The position numbers and the translations under genes were made by a program. Under the pieces are notes generated by a model. It saw only the letters and a list, made by a program, of their open reading frames with translations. It was not told where the DNA came from and ran no database searches. 9,601 nt of DNA from Acidobacteriota bacterium (lineage in GTDB: Bacteria; Acidobacteriota; Terriglobia; Acidiferrales; UBA7541), in assembly GCA_003161495.1 (NCBI GenBank), contig PMOP01000442.1:9165-18765 (forward strand), given 5' to 3'. Below, in pieces: positions 6,281 through 9,601 of this stretch (position 1 is its first letter; each line of letters begins with the position of its first letter).

Positions 6281-6411
6281 ATGAAGCTATCTCATAAATT
6301 GTTTGTGGGTCGCGGCTTCAGCCGCGACATTCAGAAGGCTCAAAAACAAGGGCTTTAGCCCCTGAAGTTCTGCCAAGCGCGAAGGCTTGGCCATTTATGA
6401 GATTGCTTCAT
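6281..6411. repeat. 131-bp element with terminal inverted repeats and three internal hairpins (MITE/REP-like)
   Basis: Ends 6281-6299 and 6393-6411 are inverted repeats matching at 18 of 19 positions. Inside are three consecutive stem-loops: GTCGCGGC/GCCGCGAC (6309-6328, TTCA loop), GGGC/GCCC (6350-6361 region, TTTA or TT loop), and GCCAAGC/GCTTGGC (6372-6391). A further 9-bp inverted pair links CCTTCTGAA just outside (6272-6280) to TTCAGAAGG inside (6330-6338). It codes for nothing and lies between convergent genes, so it could act as a bidirectional transcription barrier. No clear target-site duplication is visible. Mobility is inferred from structure alone. Confidence 0.72.
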
Positions 6412-6418
6412 ATCAGCT

Positions 6419-9400
6419 CTAGGTAACTGTCAGCTTTATTGTTGTCGATACCGTTGCGGATCCCGTCACGGTGATTGTGTACGTACCTGCCGGGGTACCG
6501 GTCGGATTGGGAGTCCCTCCGCTGCTGCTGCCTCCGCTTGAACCGCAACCCAAAGCGAACAACATAAGCAGGAAAGCCGCCGTACCGATGGGAATAATTT
6601 TCAAAGCCCGGCGCCTGCCCAAAGCCAGGACGGAAAGAAGTGAAATTCCCAGAAGACTTACTGTTGCTGGCCACGGATAGATGCGCATGCGCTGGCTGTT
6701 CGTGGATGGCGGAACAATCGCGGTGCGCGACGTAGTCGTGATGACCAAAGAAGCGGTCGAGCCCGCATTCACCGTTACGGGAGTGCAAGCTGCGCCTGTG
6801 GGCAAGCCGGAACACGTCAATGGGAAAGATGCATTCCCTACATCCGTGATGATAAAAGTTGCGGAAGTGCCGGCTGAAACTGTTTGCGCAGGCGGTGTCG
6901 CGTTGATGGAGGATAGGTTGCCGGCGGACACGGTCAAAACCGTCTTGCCGCCCGCCAGATCCGGCCCCGTATCCGGCGGTCCAAATGGTGCGACCATGAT
7001 GTAATAATTCGTGCCTGCCGTCGCGGAAAACGAGAGCATGGACTGCGTGTATTGACCGCTGGAAACGTCATCATTGCAAGCGACGTTGGTTAAGCTCCCA
7101 GGCGTTCCGGTCCACACGGAGAGCGTCGTGTCGTAGACACTGCCAACCGTGGATACGATGAGCGATTGGGTGGTCGCGGACGTGACTGTCCACCATACAG
7201 TCTTGGTCCGCGGATTCGTACTCGCATTCGGGCCAATCAGGACGCAAGGTGGCGCGGGATCGGTCGAATCGGTAGTCGCCGCGGAATTATTGACCGTGCT
7301 CGTGGAGTTAATCGTCATCGCAATCGCACCTGTGATGTGGTCATTCACGGGAGGGGTGCTAGTCACCGTAAACGGCAGCGATGCGGAAGACTCCCCGGCC
7401 TTGGCTGCATCATCCGTGACCGAAACAGAAGCGGTCGTGCCATACGCGACAAGATTTTGTGAAATCGTCGCACTGATGGATGTCGCCGTCCCTCCAGGCA
7501 ACATCGTTACTCCGGAGGTCGAACCGTTCCACAAAATCTGGGCGTTTGTGGCAAAGCCGATTCCAGTCGCGGTTAGTGTGAAATTGGTCGAGCCCGCTGC
7601 GATGGTCGTGGGACTGATCGAGCTTAATGTGGGCGTCAACCCAACTGCCGAAGTGATGCTCGACCATGCGTTGACCAGAATCGCGGCGTCAATCGAGCCG
7701 AGCCCCGTTGCCTGATCGTAGCCAGTAACCGAAGCGAATCCGATAGGTCCACCGCCCGAACAATCCTGCGTGCCCGCAACACAAGCGCTCGTGTTGTCTC
7801 CCGTTGCAATGTCGTGAAATGCACTCGACGTGCCTGCCGCCAAAGGATAGAGAATGTAATTTACATTTCCCTGACCGGTAGAGCTGGTCTTCTGATTGAT
7901 CAGCGCAAGAATCCCTGCAAAAGTGGGGGCTCCGAACGATGTCCCGCCATAGGCCTGCAGAGTCGTGTCAGAATATCGGAATGTGCCATTGAGGCAGCTC
8001 GATGTGAATGTGGAGGAATTGTTCGGCGTGAACTGTACGCAAACCAGATAGGGATCATGCGTGGATGATGCATTCACCGATATATCCGGAACATCCCGGG
8101 CGCCGTCCGCTGGAACGCCAGTCCCTGTCTGCCACGTCGGCTTTCCAAACATCGAACTCGCCCCACCTCCTCCGGCAGAAAGCCCATTTGCGGTGGAGCT
8201 ATCGTTCCAGACTTTTTCAGGGATATACGACAAAGCCGATGTCAGGACATCCGTATTATTTGTGGCCACCTTCCAGAAGACGCCGTTTCCCTCATTGAAT
8301 TCGGTGCCGCCAACTCCAGTCACATAAGGCAGGCTGGCCGGCACATCGACGTTGAGCCCTAAGATTGCGGGATAATTGCCGAGATCCGAGTCGCAGTCGG
8401 TGGCGCCACCGTCTCCGGCGGAAGAAACAATCGTAATGCCCTGCGAATTCGCCTGCTGCGCAATCGCAACCAGGGATTCGATTTCAAAAAGCGGATTCAA
8501 AGCCTCGCAATTGCCGTAGCTCACACTGATTACCGGCGCAAAATTTTGGCTGACGGCGTACTGGAGAGCGTCGTTGACACCGTTGCCTGAATAAACAAAA
8601 TCGATGGTCGCATTCTTCGCCACGGCGCCGGCCCACTCGATGTCTATGCTGGACTCTTGTTCATCGCCTGTACCGCTCAATACTCCCGGATCAGTTGAGG
8701 TCGGGACAAGAGTCACAACAGGCGCGTTGGGTAATAGCCCTGCAGCCGTACGAAATGCGGCAATATCCGCCGGGATAATATTCGACTGCCCGACAACAAC
8801 GATCTTTTGTCCGGTGCCGTCAATTGCCGGACTTGCGCTGTACAAGGGGTCCAAGTCGTAAATCATCGCAAAATCTCCGGGCGCCACAAAATTATTCCCG
8901 GAAATAGCGGACGTAAAATTTGGCTGTGGATTCCCACTCGCCGGATTCTTCCGAACAGCTCGGGGCTTCATGCGAAAATTATTTAAGCCACGAAAGCCGG
9001 AAACAACGGTCGCCAAATCGGCAGGCACCGAGGGCTCGCTCGAATTGGAGTAAAACTTTGTGTCGCTGGTCGCATAGTTGTGCATTTCCACGTGAAGTGC
9101 GGACTCCACTTGCGAGGCCGCTCCTTCAAACACGATAAAGTTTCTGCTGTCGGGCGTTTCCACCACGTTCAGGCCGCGCGCCTGCAACCATGCCGTTACC
9201 TTTTGCAAATCCGCTTGCGCGATGCCAAATCGCTCGCCAAATTGCGCCGGAGTCAGCCACTGATGAAAACTGGGCGACGCGGGATTTTGCTGGGCCGCCA
9301 ACAGCGCGTCCAGATCGGCTTTCTGCGCCGCGGTTGGTTGAAACGCCATGGTAATGCGTTCCATTTTCATGGCAGGATCGACTCTGCCCTGGTCATATTG

Positions 9401-9598
9401 CGGTCGCGCCAAGGGATGCGTGTTCCCGCGAAGCGTCGTCAGGTTGCTATCGCGGATTTGCGCGGCAATGCGGGCAGGCACGGCATTCGTTTGCGCGGAC
9501 GCGGCGAACGGCGAGATCAGCGCCAGTGCGCCGCCGCAAATCGCGGCCCTGCCAAGCGATGCCAAAGAGCGGCGAAGATCGCGGATCGCTGGCGGCAA
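6419..9598 (-). CDS. S53 (sedolisin/kumamolisin-type) protease with Ig-like domains and C-terminal membrane hairpin; start may lie outside window
   Basis: 1059 residues if begun at TTG 9598; the frame is open to the edge, so the true start may be beyond it. A signal peptide (about 16-35, ending ASA) directs export. Residues about 61-206 are a pro-kumamolisin activation domain, removed on maturation. The catalytic domain (about 240-647) shows the S53 triad: Glu315 and Asp319 in ESSIDIE, oxyanion Asp396 in SSAGDGG, and nucleophile Ser554 in GGTSFGAP. TGYDQATGLGS (625-635) lies where the family binds calcium. Next come a TIG-like domain (about 655-745), a PPC-like beta domain (about 750-890, with CNDD at 841-844) and an Ig-like domain from about 896. 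Two hydrophobic helices (about 977-994 and 1001-1017) flank GRRR, followed by a Cys/Gly/Ser-rich stretch and TPAGTYTITVTG near the end. It is probably an acid-active, cell-tethered secreted endopeptidase for scavenging protein. The TAG stop is 8 bp from the 131-bp repeat element. Confidence 0.92.
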   Translation of the reverse strand: MPPAIRDLRRSLASLGRAAICGGALALISPFAASAQTNAVPARIAAQIRDSNLTTLRGNTHPLARPQYDQGRVDPAMKMERITMAFQPTAAQKADLDALLAAQQNPASPSFHQWLTPAQFGERFGIAQADLQKVTAWLQARGLNVVETPDSRNFIVFEGAASQVESALHVEMHNYATSDTKFYSNSSEPSVPADLATVVSGFRGLNNFRMKPRAVRKNPASGNPQPNFTSAISGNNFVAPGDFAMIYDLDPLYSASPAIDGTGQKIVVVGQSNIIPADIAAFRTAAGLLPNAPVVTLVPTSTDPGVLSGTGDEQESSIDIEWAGAVAKNATIDFVYSGNGVNDALQYAVSQNFAPVISVSYGNCEALNPLFEIESLVAIAQQANSQGITIVSSAGDGGATDCDSDLGNYPAILGLNVDVPASLPYVTGVGGTEFNEGNGVFWKVATNNTDVLTSALSYIPEKVWNDSSTANGLSAGGGGASSMFGKPTWQTGTGVPADGARDVPDISVNASSTHDPYLVCVQFTPNNSSTFTSSCLNGTFRYSDTTLQAYGGTSFGAPTFAGILALINQKTSSTGQGNVNYILYPLAAGTSSAFHDIATGDNTSACVAGTQDCSGGGPIGFASVTGYDQATGLGSIDAAILVNAWSSITSAVGLTPTLSSISPTTIAAGSTNFTLTATGIGFATNAQILWNGSTSGVTMLPGGTATSISATISQNLVAYGTTASVSVTDDAAKAGESSASLPFTVTSTPPVNDHITGAIAMTINSTSTVNNSAATTDSTDPAPPCVLIGPNASTNPRTKTVWWTVTSATTQSLIVSTVGSVYDTTLSVWTGTPGSLTNVACNDDVSSGQYTQSMLSFSATAGTNYYIMVAPFGPPDTGPDLAGGKTVLTVSAGNLSSINATPPAQTVSAGTSATFIITDVGNASFPLTCSGLPTGAACTPVTVNAGSTASLVITTTSRTAIVPPSTNSQRMRIYPWPATVSLLGISLLSVLALGRRRALKIIPIGTAAFLLMLFALGCGSSGGSSSGGTPNPTGTPAGTYTITVTGSATVSTTIKLTVT

Positions 9599-9601
9599 AA
9601 A

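Noticed and set aside
6212..6411. CRISPR array
   Set aside because: The repeats are 7 bp units without spacers, or a single inverted-repeat element; there are no regularly spaced identical repeats and no cas gene.
7149..7715. Long + strand open frame (188 codons) opposite the S53 protease
   Set aside because: It lies wholly antisense to the TIG and PPC-like domain coding region, has no ribosome site, and its Val/Ala-rich composition is what the complement of Thr/Ser-rich coding sequence gives.

Overview
The window looks like chromosomal DNA from a soil-type Acidobacteriota (Terriglobia-like) bacterium. This is an inference from three things: G+C-rich codon usage, an exported S53 peptidase with a characteristic Ig/transmembrane C-terminus, and short palindromic intergenic repeats of a style I associate with that phylum. 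There are five protein genes, no RNA genes, no CRISPR array and no recognisable transposase.

Left block (121-4390, + strand): a two-gene operon. The first gene encodes an exported S55 (SpoIVB-type) serine peptidase in which the catalytic Ser half comes before the His half, the reverse of Bacillus SpoIVB. After 41 nt, and behind a strong Shine-Dalgarno, comes a 787-residue exported beta-propeller protein with beta-sandwich domains at its C-terminus. The operon appears to start from a promoter placed so close to the ATG that the mRNA may be leaderless.

Middle block (4391-5234): a repeat nest follows the operon, with a perfect 23-bp inverted repeat made of doubled CGCCGGCG motifs and then a second palindromic repeat. 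Next is a small PilZ (c-di-GMP receptor) gene on the - strand. Its promoter region diverges from that of a PLP-dependent threonine/serine dehydratase (5235-6206, + strand), which probably starts at TTG 5235 behind an extended -10 box.

Right block (6207-9601): the 212-nt gap between the two convergent genes holds a heptamer tandem repeat and a 131-bp element with 19-bp terminal inverted repeats enclosing three hairpins. This looks like a MITE/REP-type element. The rest is a - strand gene for a large sedolisin/kumamolisin (S53) protease with propeptide, catalytic domain, TIG-like, PPC-like and Ig-like domains. Its last Ig-like domain seems to be interrupted by a two-helix membrane hairpin. The frame of this gene stays open to the window edge, so its start may lie outside.

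The most unusual signals are the permuted S55 peptidase, the membrane-hairpin insertion in the last Ig domain of the S53 protease, and the structured element at 6281-6411. I see no defence system, prophage or biosynthetic cluster.
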